From Bacteroidales bacterium UBA4293 (lineage in GTDB: Bacteria > Bacteroidota > Bacteroidia > Bacteroidales > Bacteroidaceae): DNA of 64,000 bases. A program made the position numbers and the translations under genes. Below, piece by piece: positions 1 to 8,470 of this stretch (the stretch's first letter is position 1; each line of letters begins with the position of its first letter). Under the pieces are notes generated by a model. The model had not been told where the DNA came from and made no database searches. It was given only the letters and a program-made list of their open reading frames with translations. The DNA lies in the NCBI GenBank assembly GCA_002395835.1, contig DGVD01000020.1, positions 10,724-74,723 of the forward strand, given 5' to 3'.

Positions 1-1782
1 ATGTTAGGTAACATGGGTTCTCCCAGATTATCTCGTATTTTCATGAATCGTAAAGCCTCATCTGAGGATTTATTTCTGGATCCCCTTGATTTTTATATAA
101 GAAAACCTGAAAACACCTTGTTTTATAACACAAAATCTCCATTTACTAATCTTACCTATTATTCAAGTGGAGACCAAACTGTAGGAGATGACAGATTCAA
201 AGCATTATTTACCGTAAATGGTAACAAAAGGCTAAATATGGGATTTATATTTGATTATCTCTATGGTAGAGGTTATTATCAATATCAAGCTAATTCCTTT
301 TTCAATGGGACCTTGTTTAGCTCTTATTCTGGGAACAAGTATCAAATGCATATGCTTTTTACTGCCAATCATATGAAACAAGCTGAAAATGGTGGTATTG
401 AAAATGATGATTTTATCTTGCATCCAGAAAACCTAAGTCAAAGTGTTTCCAGCAATACAATCCCTACCATTTTAAGTGAGACCTGGAACAGAAATGATAC
501 CAGAAATTTCTATCTAACTCACCGATATAATGTAGGATTCTACCGAACTATTCAAGATAGCATTCAAAATGATTCTATCCCTCATAGAGAATTTATACCT
601 GTAACAAGTTTTATTCATACATTGCAATTTGATCAAAATCACCATCAATTCATTTCAAGAGATAACATTGACGGTTATTTTGCTGACCAATTCTATGCAG
701 ATGATACAGACTTTGATGATACAAGATACTATGGCATAAAGAACACCTTTGGAATTCAATTAAAAGAGGGGTTCAACAAATGGGCTCAAGCAGGATTAAC
801 AGGCTATGTAAAACACAACCTGAGGAGCTATGATCTACCTGAACTTGATGGAGAAGGGGCTGTCTATAGAAAAAAATATAAAGAAAACCTCATCAGTGTA
901 GGAGGAGAACTCCGTAGAGCCCAAGGGAAACATTTGAATTACCTGATTTCTGGAGAAACCACATTAACCGGTGAAGATTCTGGAGACTTCAGTGTTAATG
1001 CTGATATCAATTTGAAATTCAAGTTGTTCAATGATACCATAAACTTAGCAGCAAGAGGATTTTTCAAAAAGCAAACCCCATCGTTTTTATTCAGACATTA
1101 CCATTCTCACTATTTCTGGTGGGACAATGATTTAAACAAAGAAACACGCACTAGAATAGAAGGTACACTGTCTCTCAAGAGAACAGGGACAACTATAAGG
1201 GTTGGAGCAGAGCATATAGATAATTACACATATTTGGATAATCAAAGTGTAGCTAATTATGATTCTGAAGGTACTTTATCTGGTTGGAGTCAACGTGCAA
1301 ACATCGCACAAAATAATGGAAGCATCCAAATATTTACTGCGCAACTGTCACAAAAACTTCACTGGGGTATTCTAAACTGGGATAATGAATTGACATTCCA
1401 AACAACTAGCAATGAGGATGTTTTACCTCTTCCTAAATTTAATGCCTACAGTAACCTATATCTCAATTTCCATATAGTCAAGAATGTAATGCGAATGCAA
1501 ATTGGAGCTGATGCCCGTTACTTCACTAGCTACTATGCACCCGATTATTTACCTGCCCTAGGTCAGTATTATTTACAAAATAAGGACTCTAGAATTGAAA
1601 TAGGAGATTACCCTATAATCAATACATATATCAATGCAGAATGGAAACGGACTCGCATTTATGCCATGGTGTTTTACCATGTAAACAAAGGTACAGGAAG
1701 CAGAAGATATTTCCTTGCTCCTCACTACCCTATAAACCCTATGATTATAAAATTAGGAATTTCCTGGAGTTTTTATGATTGA
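1..1782 (+). CDS. putative porin, 5'-truncated by the window edge
   Basis: The reading frame is open from base 1 and ends with TGA at 1780-1782. The visible 593 residues lack a signal peptide. They open with a stretch (GNMGSPRLS, then RPENTLFYNTKSPFTNL) that normally lies about 80-100 residues inside the Bacteroidota 'putative porin' family, so the true start is upstream and the ATG at base 1 is probably internal. The rest is a run of alternating hydrophobic/aromatic strands as in a large outer-membrane beta barrel, ending in the strand KLGISWSFYD. Expected role is passive outer-membrane transport; the substrate is unknown. The 3' end overlaps the convergent membrane-protein gene by 10 nt. 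Confidence 0.75.
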   Translation: MLGNMGSPRLSRIFMNRKASSEDLFLDPLDFYIRKPENTLFYNTKSPFTNLTYYSSGDQTVGDDRFKALFTVNGNKRLNMGFIFDYLYGRGYYQYQANSFFNGTLFSSYSGNKYQMHMLFTANHMKQAENGGIENDDFILHPENLSQSVSSNTIPTILSETWNRNDTRNFYLTHRYNVGFYRTIQDSIQNDSIPHREFIPVTSFIHTLQFDQNHHQFISRDNIDGYFADQFYADDTDFDDTRYYGIKNTFGIQLKEGFNKWAQAGLTGYVKHNLRSYDLPELDGEGAVYRKKYKENLISVGGELRRAQGKHLNYLISGETTLTGEDSGDFSVNADINLKFKLFNDTINLAARGFFKKQTPSFLFRHYHSHYFWWDNDLNKETRTRIEGTLSLKRTGTTIRVGAEHIDNYTYLDNQSVANYDSEGTLSGWSQRANIAQNNGSIQIFTAQLSQKLHWGILNWDNELTFQTTSNEDVLPLPKFNAYSNLYLNFHIVKNVMRMQIGADARYFTSYYAPDYLPALGQYYLQNKDSRIEIGDYPIINTYINAEWKRTRIYAMVFYHVNKGTGSRRYFLAPHYPINPMIIKLGISWSFYD

Positions 1783-2678
1783 TGCGCAAACTTCTCTGAA
1801 TCTTTTATTCTCAAACGAGTATCAACAGCACCATAAACCATACACCAGCAACTTAAACTAATTGCTAAAAGCAACAAATACAAGAAGTTAGAGAAAACTA
1901 AAGTGCCGAAATATATAGGAGAAAAATAGCCAGGCAGTATTCCACTATCACCTTCTGCAATACTGATTTGTGCCTTTACAAAAATGGTTTCAGCTGTAAT
2001 TGAAGGTAAAAAGCACAAAAAACCAATTACACTCAAGATGAGCCATAAAACAATAGCAACAGTTATAAAAGAACCGAGTCCTCTAAGTGTAATTCTAAAT
2101 GAACGCTTTATAGAGCTCATTAATGAATCAGATATCAAAACATAATCAATGCATTGATTCATCAGCCAAAAATCAAGGATTATTAAAATAGGAATAGTTA
2201 AAATTAAAGTCCATCTAGAAACAGTAAAAAGAATAGCTGCTAATCCTACATAAACTACAAACACAAATAAAACCCACAATAAGCACACACAAAATCTTCC
2301 CAATTTAGTAATTTTAGGGCACAACAGATAAGTCTTTCTTTTAATTGTAGGCAAAAATCCCTTTTCAATATAGAGAGCAAAAAGAGTAAAAACTAGAGAA
2401 TAAAATAAAATCATTCCAAAAGCATAAAGCAATGCAGGAACTCCAATTTTAAGTCCAAAATCACTCATTTCCATTGTTGTTCCCATAATAAAATCGCCTA
2501 AAACACCTACAGTACTGCGACTTAACCAAGCTCCTAAAATGCTAACAAAGAGAATCAAAGGCCACGTAGCCTTCAATAGCATAGTGGCTTTTTTCGTGAA
2601 GAGGGAAGCCCCATCAGACAATGCTCGTAATGTGGTTCTATAGTCACGAAAAGTTTTAGTCTCTACTGTATTCTCCAT
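1773..2678 (-). CDS. polytopic inner-membrane protein, unknown function
   Basis: 301 residues with a short soluble N-terminus and about six hydrophobic segments (near residues 38-55, 78-105, 130-150, 155-170, 200-225 and 258-285). No catalytic motif is visible. Proteins of this shape are common in Bacteroidales beside the putative porin, but I do not recognise a function. A TAnnTTTG box lies 30 nt upstream. The stop overlaps the 3' end of the porin gene on the other strand. Confidence 0.7.
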   Translation of the reverse strand: MENTVETKTFRDYRTTLRALSDGASLFTKKATMLLKATWPLILFVSILGAWLSRSTVGVLGDFIMGTTMEMSDFGLKIGVPALLYAFGMILFYSLVFTLFALYIEKGFLPTIKRKTYLLCPKITKLGRFCVCLLWVLFVFVVYVGLAAILFTVSRWTLILTIPILIILDFWLMNQCIDYVLISDSLMSSIKRSFRITLRGLGSFITVAIVLWLILSVIGFLCFLPSITAETIFVKAQISIAEGDSGILPGYFSPIYFGTLVFSNFLYLLLLAISLSCWCMVYGAVDTRLRIKDSEKFAHQS

Positions 2679-2707
2679 CTTTATCTTCTTTTTATTTTTT
2701 CAAGCAA

Positions 2708-2715
2708 CAAAAATA
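2708..2715 (-). promoter_or_regulatory. -7 promoter box for the membrane-protein gene
   Basis: Reads TATTTTTG on the minus strand, matching the Bacteroidota TAnnTTTG consensus, 30 nt upstream of the start codon at 2678. Confidence 0.4.
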
Positions 2716-2728
2716 CAACAATTTTTTC

Positions 2729-2736
2729 TATATTTG
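2729..2736 (+). promoter_or_regulatory. -7 promoter box for the Gfo/Idh oxidoreductase gene
   Basis: TATATTTG matches TAnnTTTG and lies 30 nt before the ATG at 2767. It is back to back with the minus-strand box at 2708-2715, giving a compact divergent promoter region. Confidence 0.55.
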
Positions 2737-2766
2737 CATTACTAAATATAAGTATTTGTTAAAGAG

Positions 2767-3762
2767 ATGAAATACGCAGAGGAAATAGAGCTCCGTTGGG
2801 GATTCATCGGATGCGGTGAGGTAACTGAAAAAAAGAGTGGACCAGCATTTGGCATGTTACCAGGGTCAACTATACATGCAGTGATGAGCCGAGATGCAGA
2901 AAAAGCTCGTTCATATGCAGAAAGACATAATATACCACTCTGGTATACTGATGCACAAGAACTTATAGATGACCCCGATATCAATGCTATATACATTGCC
3001 ACCCCACCATCCTCACATGCAACATTCTCAATTATGGCAATGAAAGCAGGGAAACCTGTATACATAGAAAAACCAATGGCAGCCTCTTATTCTGATTGTG
3101 CAAGAATAAATAGAGTTTCACAGCAAACAGGAGTACCTTGCTTTGTAGCATATTATCGAAGATATTTACCTTATTTCCAAAAGATTAAAGAACTATTGTC
3201 CAGAAATATTATTGGGAAGATAAATGATGTGCAAATCCGTTTTTCTGTTCCACCAAGAGATTTAGATTACAATCGTGATAACCTTCCTTGGCGTCTTCAC
3301 CCAGACATTGCAGGTGGAGGATATTTCTACGATCTTGCCCCCCATCAACTAGACATTATTCAAGATTATTTCGGTGTTATATTAGATGCATGGGGATGCT
3401 GTGCAAATCGAGCTGGCCTTTACAAAGCTGAAGATACAGTCAGTGCCTGTTTCCGTTTTGAAAATGGTATAATAGGTTCAGGTTCTTGGTGTTTCGTAGG
3501 CCATGAATCAGCAAAAGAAGATAGAATAGAAATTAATGGAGAAAAAGGAAGATTGAATTTTAGCGTATATACTTATGAGCCTATTACCATCTATACCGAG
3601 CGAGGAGTAGAAACCCTTAAAATAGATAATCCAGAATATGTTCAAATGCCAATTATCAAAGCTGTAGTCAATCATCTACAAAAAAAGGGTACTTGCACCT
3701 GTGATGGAATAAGTGCAACTCCTGTAAATTGGGTAATGGATAAAATCCTAGGTAAAATATAA
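2767..3762 (+). CDS. Gfo/Idh/MocA family NAD(P)-dependent oxidoreductase
   Basis: 331 residues. A Rossmann N-terminus carries GFIGCGEV (residues 12-19) for dinucleotide binding. The conserved EKP (101-103, catalytic lysine region) follows, then the C-terminal substrate domain with GGG (183-185), D189 and H193, the usual catalytic Asp/His pair of the family. The fold predicts a dehydrogenase acting on a sugar, inositol or related polyol; the substrate cannot be read from sequence. The start is the ATG at 2767, 30 nt after a good -7 box. The next gene begins 1 nt after its stop, so the two are likely co-transcribed. Confidence 0.85.
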   Translation: MKYAEEIELRWGFIGCGEVTEKKSGPAFGMLPGSTIHAVMSRDAEKARSYAERHNIPLWYTDAQELIDDPDINAIYIATPPSSHATFSIMAMKAGKPVYIEKPMAASYSDCARINRVSQQTGVPCFVAYYRRYLPYFQKIKELLSRNIIGKINDVQIRFSVPPRDLDYNRDNLPWRLHPDIAGGGYFYDLAPHQLDIIQDYFGVILDAWGCCANRAGLYKAEDTVSACFRFENGIIGSGSWCFVGHESAKEDRIEINGEKGRLNFSVYTYEPITIYTERGVETLKIDNPEYVQMPIIKAVVNHLQKKGTCTCDGISATPVNWVMDKILGKI

Positions 3763-3763
3763 T

Positions 3764-4903
3764 ATGAAACAATTTTTTTTCCTGTTTATTTGCTGTTGTT
3801 TCTACCTTAATAATTGCTTTGCTCAAGAGCCATTAGACTCTATCCCCAGAGACTCAAGCTTTATAAAGGCTGTGAATGAAACATCGCTATCCAAATTCAG
3901 GAAAAAAGAACTTATCAAAGCTTATCTGAAAGGTAAAATTGAGGATTTAAATGATATTGATACAACTTGGATCTCCCCCAATTATTACAATTTCACTTTC
4001 ATGATTCAAAATACAAATACATTTGAAAGTTTTTCAGTTGCTAGTACAAGTAATGCCACAATCAATAGAATAGATTTCTCACCAGCACCTACCCTACGTT
4101 TAGGTGCATACTTCGGATGGAGATGGTTATTTTTAGGATACACCTTCAATGTTAATGATATACTTGGGAAGAAACGTAACAATGAAAAGAAAAACACTGA
4201 AGTAGATCTTAGTATATACACAAGTAAAATTGGGATAGACCTTTATTACAGAAAAACTGGAAACAACTTCAAGATTCAAGAACCAGAAAAATATGCCAGC
4301 GATGGAAACACAATAGATGATGATTTCAGTGGGTTAAATATTAAGATGAAAGGCATCAATGTTTATTATATATTCAACCATCGATTCTTTTCATTTCCAG
4401 CAGCCTATTCTCAGAGCACAGTACAACGTAGAAGTTGCGGTTCATTCAAACTTGGGTTTTCTTACTCACAACATAAAGTTTCCTTTGATTATACCCTCTT
4501 GCCTGTAGCAATTCAAGAAAAAATGAGCGAAGCCATGAAATTCGACCGAGTCTATTACTCGGATTACAATATCAGTTTTGGGTATGCCTATAATTGGGTC
4601 TTCAAATATAATTGGCTTTTGGATGTCTCTTTAACACCAGCTATAGCATATACTCGTTCTCATTTAGAGAGTGATGGTAATTTTAACCTGTTTAAAGATT
4701 TAAGATTTAAGAACCTTAACTTTGATTTGATAACTCGTATAGCACTTGTTTACAATAACACAAAATATTTTGCAGGTTTAAGTTTCATCTATCATTCATT
4801 CAATTATAAGAAAGAACAATTTTCCATAAACAACAGCTTTGGTTCCTTAAATTTTTATGTAGGATTAAACTTCAAGAAAAAAAAGGAGTACTCGAATTAT
4901 TAA
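3764..4903 (+). CDS. DUF4421 family outer-membrane-type protein
   Basis: 379 residues with a clear signal peptide (hydrophobic residues 5-20, ending NCFAQ). The remainder is rich in alternating Tyr/Phe/Asn strands, for example LRLGAYFGWRW and FKLGFSYSQH, and ends with a strand YVGLNFKKKK. This resembles the DUF4421 family of Bacteroidales, predicted small outer-membrane barrels of unknown function. It starts 1 nt after the oxidoreductase stop, so it is translationally linked to it. No enzymatic motif is visible. Confidence 0.7.
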   Translation: MKQFFFLFICCCFYLNNCFAQEPLDSIPRDSSFIKAVNETSLSKFRKKELIKAYLKGKIEDLNDIDTTWISPNYYNFTFMIQNTNTFESFSVASTSNATINRIDFSPAPTLRLGAYFGWRWLFLGYTFNVNDILGKKRNNEKKNTEVDLSIYTSKIGIDLYYRKTGNNFKIQEPEKYASDGNTIDDDFSGLNIKMKGINVYYIFNHRFFSFPAAYSQSTVQRRSCGSFKLGFSYSQHKVSFDYTLLPVAIQEKMSEAMKFDRVYYSDYNISFGYAYNWVFKYNWLLDVSLTPAIAYTRSHLESDGNFNLFKDLRFKNLNFDLITRIALVYNNTKYFAGLSFIYHSFNYKKEQFSINNSFGSLNFYVGLNFKKKKEYSNY

Positions 4904-4923
4904 CTTCTAGTACTCCAACTTTT
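4885..4923 (+). terminator. intrinsic terminator after the DUF4421 gene
   Basis: Inverted repeat GGAGTACT (4885-4892) and AGTACTCC (4909-4916), followed by AACTTTT. The stem brackets the stop codon of the DUF4421 gene and lies just before the convergent ridA stop. Confidence 0.5.
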
Positions 4924-4936
4924 ATTAGCTTTAATT

Positions 4937-5314
4937 CTATCTTACTGCTATACACTCTATTTCCACCAGTGCGCCCTTCGGCAAATCTTTTACTGCCATA
5001 GCTGAACGACTAGGATATGGAGCTTTAAAAAAACTAGCATAAACCTCATTCATTGGAGCAAAATATTTAATATCTGCCAAAAAAACTGAAGTTTTTACCA
5101 CGTTATCCATAGAAAGACCAACTTCTGCAAGAATATTTTTGATATTAGTCAAACTCTGCTTTGCCTGATCTTTAATATCATCAGAAATAAATGCACCAGT
5201 AGCTGGATCCACAGGAATTTGGCCAGATACAAACACCATTCCATTAGCTTCTATAGCCTGACTATAAGGACCAATTGCAGCAGGTGCATTGGATGTAGAA
5301 ATAACCTTCTTCAT
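4937..5314 (-). CDS. ridA: RidA family enamine/imine deaminase
   Basis: 125 residues, full length for the family. The C-terminal signature PSRSA...VEIECIAVR contains the conserved Arg103 and Glu118 that hold and hydrolyse 2-aminoacrylate-type imines in RidA. The N-terminus has the usual IGPYSQA. It presumably clears reactive enamines made by PLP enzymes in the cytoplasm. It begins 5 nt after the dapA stop, so it is the second gene of a dapA-ridA operon. Confidence 0.9.
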   Translation of the reverse strand: MKKVISTSNAPAAIGPYSQAIEANGMVFVSGQIPVDPATGAFISDDIKDQAKQSLTNIKNILAEVGLSMDNVVKTSVFLADIKYFAPMNEVYASFFKAPYPSRSAMAVKDLPKGALVEIECIAVR

Positions 5315-5319
5315 AGTAT

Positions 5320-6213
5320 TTAAAATTTAACATTCAAAGCCTTTACAATTTTACTTATTTTTTCCATTGTTGTTATTCTTGTAGGAACTAAAGGTAACCT
5401 TAGAACATTCTCACAGGCTCCCATTAAATTTAACATAGCCTTTACACCTGCAGGATTCCCATCCACAAACAACAAACTAAAAAGTTCAGTAAAACGATGA
5501 TGAATCGTTAAAGCATTTTTATAATCACCATTTAATGCCAGCCGAACCATTCGACTGAATTCTTTAGGCAAAGCATTTCCAATAACTGATATTACTCCTA
5601 CAGCTCCTAACGTAATTAATGGAAAAGTAATACCATCATCACCTGAAATGACATCAAAATTATCTGGTTTGTTTTTAATGATATCATCCATCTGTGTAAT
5701 GTTCCCTGACGCTTCTTTTATAGCTACGATATTATGACAAGTACGAGCCAAACGCAATGTTGTTTCTGCTGTCATATTCACACCTGTTCTACCCGGCACG
5801 TTATAAAGCACAACTGGAAGAGGTGATGCTTCTGCTATAGCTTTAAAATGCTGATACAAACCGTCCTGGGATGGCTTATTGTACATTGGGCACACCGAAA
5901 GGATACCGGAATATCCACTTAGGTTATCATTCTTTAAACTGTCTATTACAGCCTGTGTATTATTACCTCCACAGCCAAGCAACAATGGAATTCTTCCATT
6001 CACCTGTTTAACAACTACTCGTTTAATCTGTTCCTTTTCCTCTACTGTGAGGGTTGGAGTCTCTGCTGTAGTTCCTAATACACATAAGAAATCTGCACCA
6101 TTACTTACCAGAGATTCTACCAAACGTATGAGTGCATCATAATCCACATCACCATTCTTTTTAAATGGTGTGATCAAGGCTACTCCCATTCCTCTAAATA
6201 CGTTTTGAATCAT
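5320..6213 (-). CDS. dapA: 4-hydroxy-tetrahydrodipicolinate synthase
   Basis: 297 residues from ATG 6213. It condenses pyruvate with aspartate semialdehyde in the lysine/diaminopimelate pathway. Visible active-site parts are GTT (47-49), Tyr137 in YNVPGRTG, and the Schiff-base Lys166 in AIKEASG. An in-frame ATG at 6243 gives 10 extra residues, but the -7 promoter box at 6241-6248 overlaps that codon, so transcription would begin downstream of it and 6213 is the better start. ridA follows 5 nt downstream. Confidence 0.95.
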   Translation of the reverse strand: MIQNVFRGMGVALITPFKKNGDVDYDALIRLVESLVSNGADFLCVLGTTAETPTLTVEEKEQIKRVVVKQVNGRIPLLLGCGGNNTQAVIDSLKNDNLSGYSGILSVCPMYNKPSQDGLYQHFKAIAEASPLPVVLYNVPGRTGVNMTAETTLRLARTCHNIVAIKEASGNITQMDDIIKNKPDNFDVISGDDGITFPLITLGAVGVISVIGNALPKEFSRMVRLALNGDYKNALTIHHRFTELFSLLFVDGNPAGVKAMLNLMGACENVLRLPLVPTRITTMEKISKIVKALNVKF

Positions 6214-6240
6214 AAATAAATATCTATTGAAAATCAGGTG

Positions 6241-6248
6241 CAAAAGTA
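6241..6248 (-). promoter_or_regulatory. -7 promoter box for dapA-ridA
   Basis: TACTTTTG on the minus strand, 27 nt upstream of the dapA ATG at 6213. It decides the dapA start because it covers the alternative upstream ATG. Confidence 0.6.
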
Positions 6249-6285
6249 CTACAATTTCTACACTTTCACCAAAAAACTTTGCATT

Positions 6286-8337
6286 TTATTCTATCATTGA
6301 CAAAAAATCATCTTCATTGACAATTGGAATGCCTAATTTCTGTGCTTTGTCTAATTTTGCCGGTCCCATATTTTCTCCAGCCAAAATAAAACTTGTTTTT
6401 GAAGAAATACTTCCAATATTTTTACCTCCATGTATTTCTATCATGTTTTTATATTCATCTCGTGAGTGTTTTGAAAAGACTCCACTGATTACTATACTCT
6501 TTCCGGATAACTTATCTGTTCTCTCAGTTAGTGTTTCCTCTGATAAAGCAAATTGCAATCCATTAGCCTTAAGCTCTGATATTAAATGTATATTACGTTC
6601 ATCTGCAAAGTAGCGTATAATGCTCTCAGCAATAACATCGCCAACTCCTTCTACGTCCAACAAATCTTGAAATTTAGCAGAAGCCAATAGCTCAATAGAA
6701 GGAAAAGACTTTGCTAATAATTTAGCTGTCGTCTCTCCCACGAAACGAATACCTAAAGCAAATAGAACACGAGGATAAGGCACTAACAAAGAATTCTTAA
6801 CACTCTTCATAATTTTAATCACAGACTTACTTTTGAATCCTGGAATATTCATAAATTCCCATGGATTTTTATCATAAAATTCATCAAGAGTCTGTATTTC
6901 TCCTTTCCTATAAAAGATATTATAAATACTTGTCACATCTTGAAAATAACCTGCATTATAGAAAAGAGCAACTGTTTCTGGTCCTAAACCATCTATATTC
7001 ATTGCCTTTCTACTAATAAAGTGCTCTATCTTTCCTTTAATTTGAGGAGGGCAAGTCACATCATTTGGACAATAATGAGCAGCCTCACCCTCATATCGAA
7101 CCAATGGGGTTCCACACTCTGGACAGACTGTTATAAACCTGACTTTTTCCCCTGTTAAATTATTACGGAAACTACTTTCTACTCCTGTAATCTTTGGTAT
7201 AATCTCACCACCTTTTTCTACATAAACCATATCACCAATATGAAGGTCTAGTCCCTCGATGACATCAGCATTATGTATTGAAGCACGTTTTACTATCGTG
7301 CCAGCTAACTGTACAGGAGTTAGATTTGCAACGGGAGTTATTACCCCTGTCCTTCCCACTTGATAAGTTACCTTCTCTAATTTAGTGAGAGCCCGTTCAG
7401 CCTGGAATTTATATGCAATCGCCCAACGTGGGGATTTTGCAGTATAACCCAAATGACGTTGTTGGGTTAATGAATTAACTTTCAGCACAATTCCATCCGT
7501 TGCAACTGGCAGATTCTTTCTCTCTACATCCCAATAATCAATATAATCTAAGACTTCTTGTAAAGTCTTGCATTTTTTCATTCCATCACTTATTTTGAAT
7601 CCCCAAGAGCGAGCTTTCTGTAAGTTTTCAAAATGGCCATCTGTTGGTAGGCTTTCGCCCAAAAGATAATATAAATATGAATCCAACCTCCTTCGAGCAA
7701 CCTCTTTAGAGTTTTGCAGTTTTAATGTCCCAGAAGCTGCATTCCTAGGATTTGCAAACAAAGGTTCTTCATTTGCCTCACGCTCCAAATTGAGCTCTTC
7801 GAAGACCTTCCAAGGCATAAGAATTTCTCCACGAATCTCAAAAGATCTAGGATAATCACCAGAAGCTAGCTGCAAAGGTATAGAACGGATTGTTTTCACA
7901 TTTGCTGTAACATCATCTCCTTGAACTCCATCTCCTCTGGTTATAGCCTGAACTAACCTCCCATCTTCATAAATCAAAGAAATCGATGTGCCATCGTATT
8001 TTAATTCACAACAAATCTCAAAATCCTCTCCTTCCAAACCCTTCTTAACTCTTTCATAAAAATCTGCAACTTCTGCTTCTGAATATGTATTAGCCAATGA
8101 AAGCATTGGATATTTATGAGCAACTTGATTAAATTCTTTATTCAAATCACTTCCTACTCGCATTGTTGGTGAATTCGGATCGTAAAATTCAGGATGAGTT
8201 TGCTCCAGATCTTGGAGTTCACGCATCATTTTATCAAATTCCAAATCGGAAATTTCAGGGTTGTTTAAAATATAATAATTATGGTTATGACGATGAAGTT
8301 CCTTCCTCAACCATTCTATTCTTTCTTTTGCTTCCAT
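6286..8337 (-). CDS. ligA: NAD-dependent DNA ligase LigA
   Basis: 683 residues, normal length. An N-terminal Ia/adenylation domain carries the adenylated Lys113 in ELKYDG. It is followed by the OB fold, a four-cysteine zinc finger (CPECG ... CPNDVTC), helix-hairpin-helix repeats (GVGDVIAES) and a C-terminal BRCT domain starting near LSGKSIVISG. It seals nicks during replication and repair. It is divergent from the GNAT-TrmD gene, with both strands carrying -7 boxes in the 133-nt gap. Confidence 0.97.
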   Translation of the reverse strand: MEAKERIEWLRKELHRHNHNYYILNNPEISDLEFDKMMRELQDLEQTHPEFYDPNSPTMRVGSDLNKEFNQVAHKYPMLSLANTYSEAEVADFYERVKKGLEGEDFEICCELKYDGTSISLIYEDGRLVQAITRGDGVQGDDVTANVKTIRSIPLQLASGDYPRSFEIRGEILMPWKVFEELNLEREANEEPLFANPRNAASGTLKLQNSKEVARRRLDSYLYYLLGESLPTDGHFENLQKARSWGFKISDGMKKCKTLQEVLDYIDYWDVERKNLPVATDGIVLKVNSLTQQRHLGYTAKSPRWAIAYKFQAERALTKLEKVTYQVGRTGVITPVANLTPVQLAGTIVKRASIHNADVIEGLDLHIGDMVYVEKGGEIIPKITGVESSFRNNLTGEKVRFITVCPECGTPLVRYEGEAAHYCPNDVTCPPQIKGKIEHFISRKAMNIDGLGPETVALFYNAGYFQDVTSIYNIFYRKGEIQTLDEFYDKNPWEFMNIPGFKSKSVIKIMKSVKNSLLVPYPRVLFALGIRFVGETTAKLLAKSFPSIELLASAKFQDLLDVEGVGDVIAESIIRYFADERNIHLISELKANGLQFALSEETLTERTDKLSGKSIVISGVFSKHSRDEYKNMIEIHGGKNIGSISSKTSFILAGENMGPAKLDKAQKLGIPIVNEDDFLSMIE

Positions 8338-8384
8338 AAATAGATCAATTTTTATGCAATATTACTTCTTTTTTATCAAGCGAA

Positions 8385-8392
8385 CAAACTTA
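8385..8392 (-). promoter_or_regulatory. -7 promoter box for ligA
   Basis: TAAGTTTG on the minus strand, 47 nt upstream of the ligA start. Confidence 0.45.
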
Positions 8393-8423
8393 GTGAGTTT
8401 AATTAAGAAAAAGATACCTAAAA

Positions 8424-8454
8424 TTTGAGATTCAGAATAAAAGACCTAATTTTG
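8424..8454 (+). promoter_or_regulatory. promoter for the GNAT-trmD gene
   Basis: A TTTG -33 element (8424-8427) and a TAATTTTG -7 box (8447-8454) are separated by 19 nt, the usual Bacteroidota spacing. The ATG at 8471 follows 16 nt later. Confidence 0.6.
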
Positions 8455-8470
8455 CAGAAAAATTAATCCA

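Noticed and set aside
6214..6243. N-terminal extension of dapA from the ATG at 6243
   Set aside because: The -7 promoter box at 6241-6248 overlaps this codon, so it would not be in the transcript; DapA family starts align with 6213.
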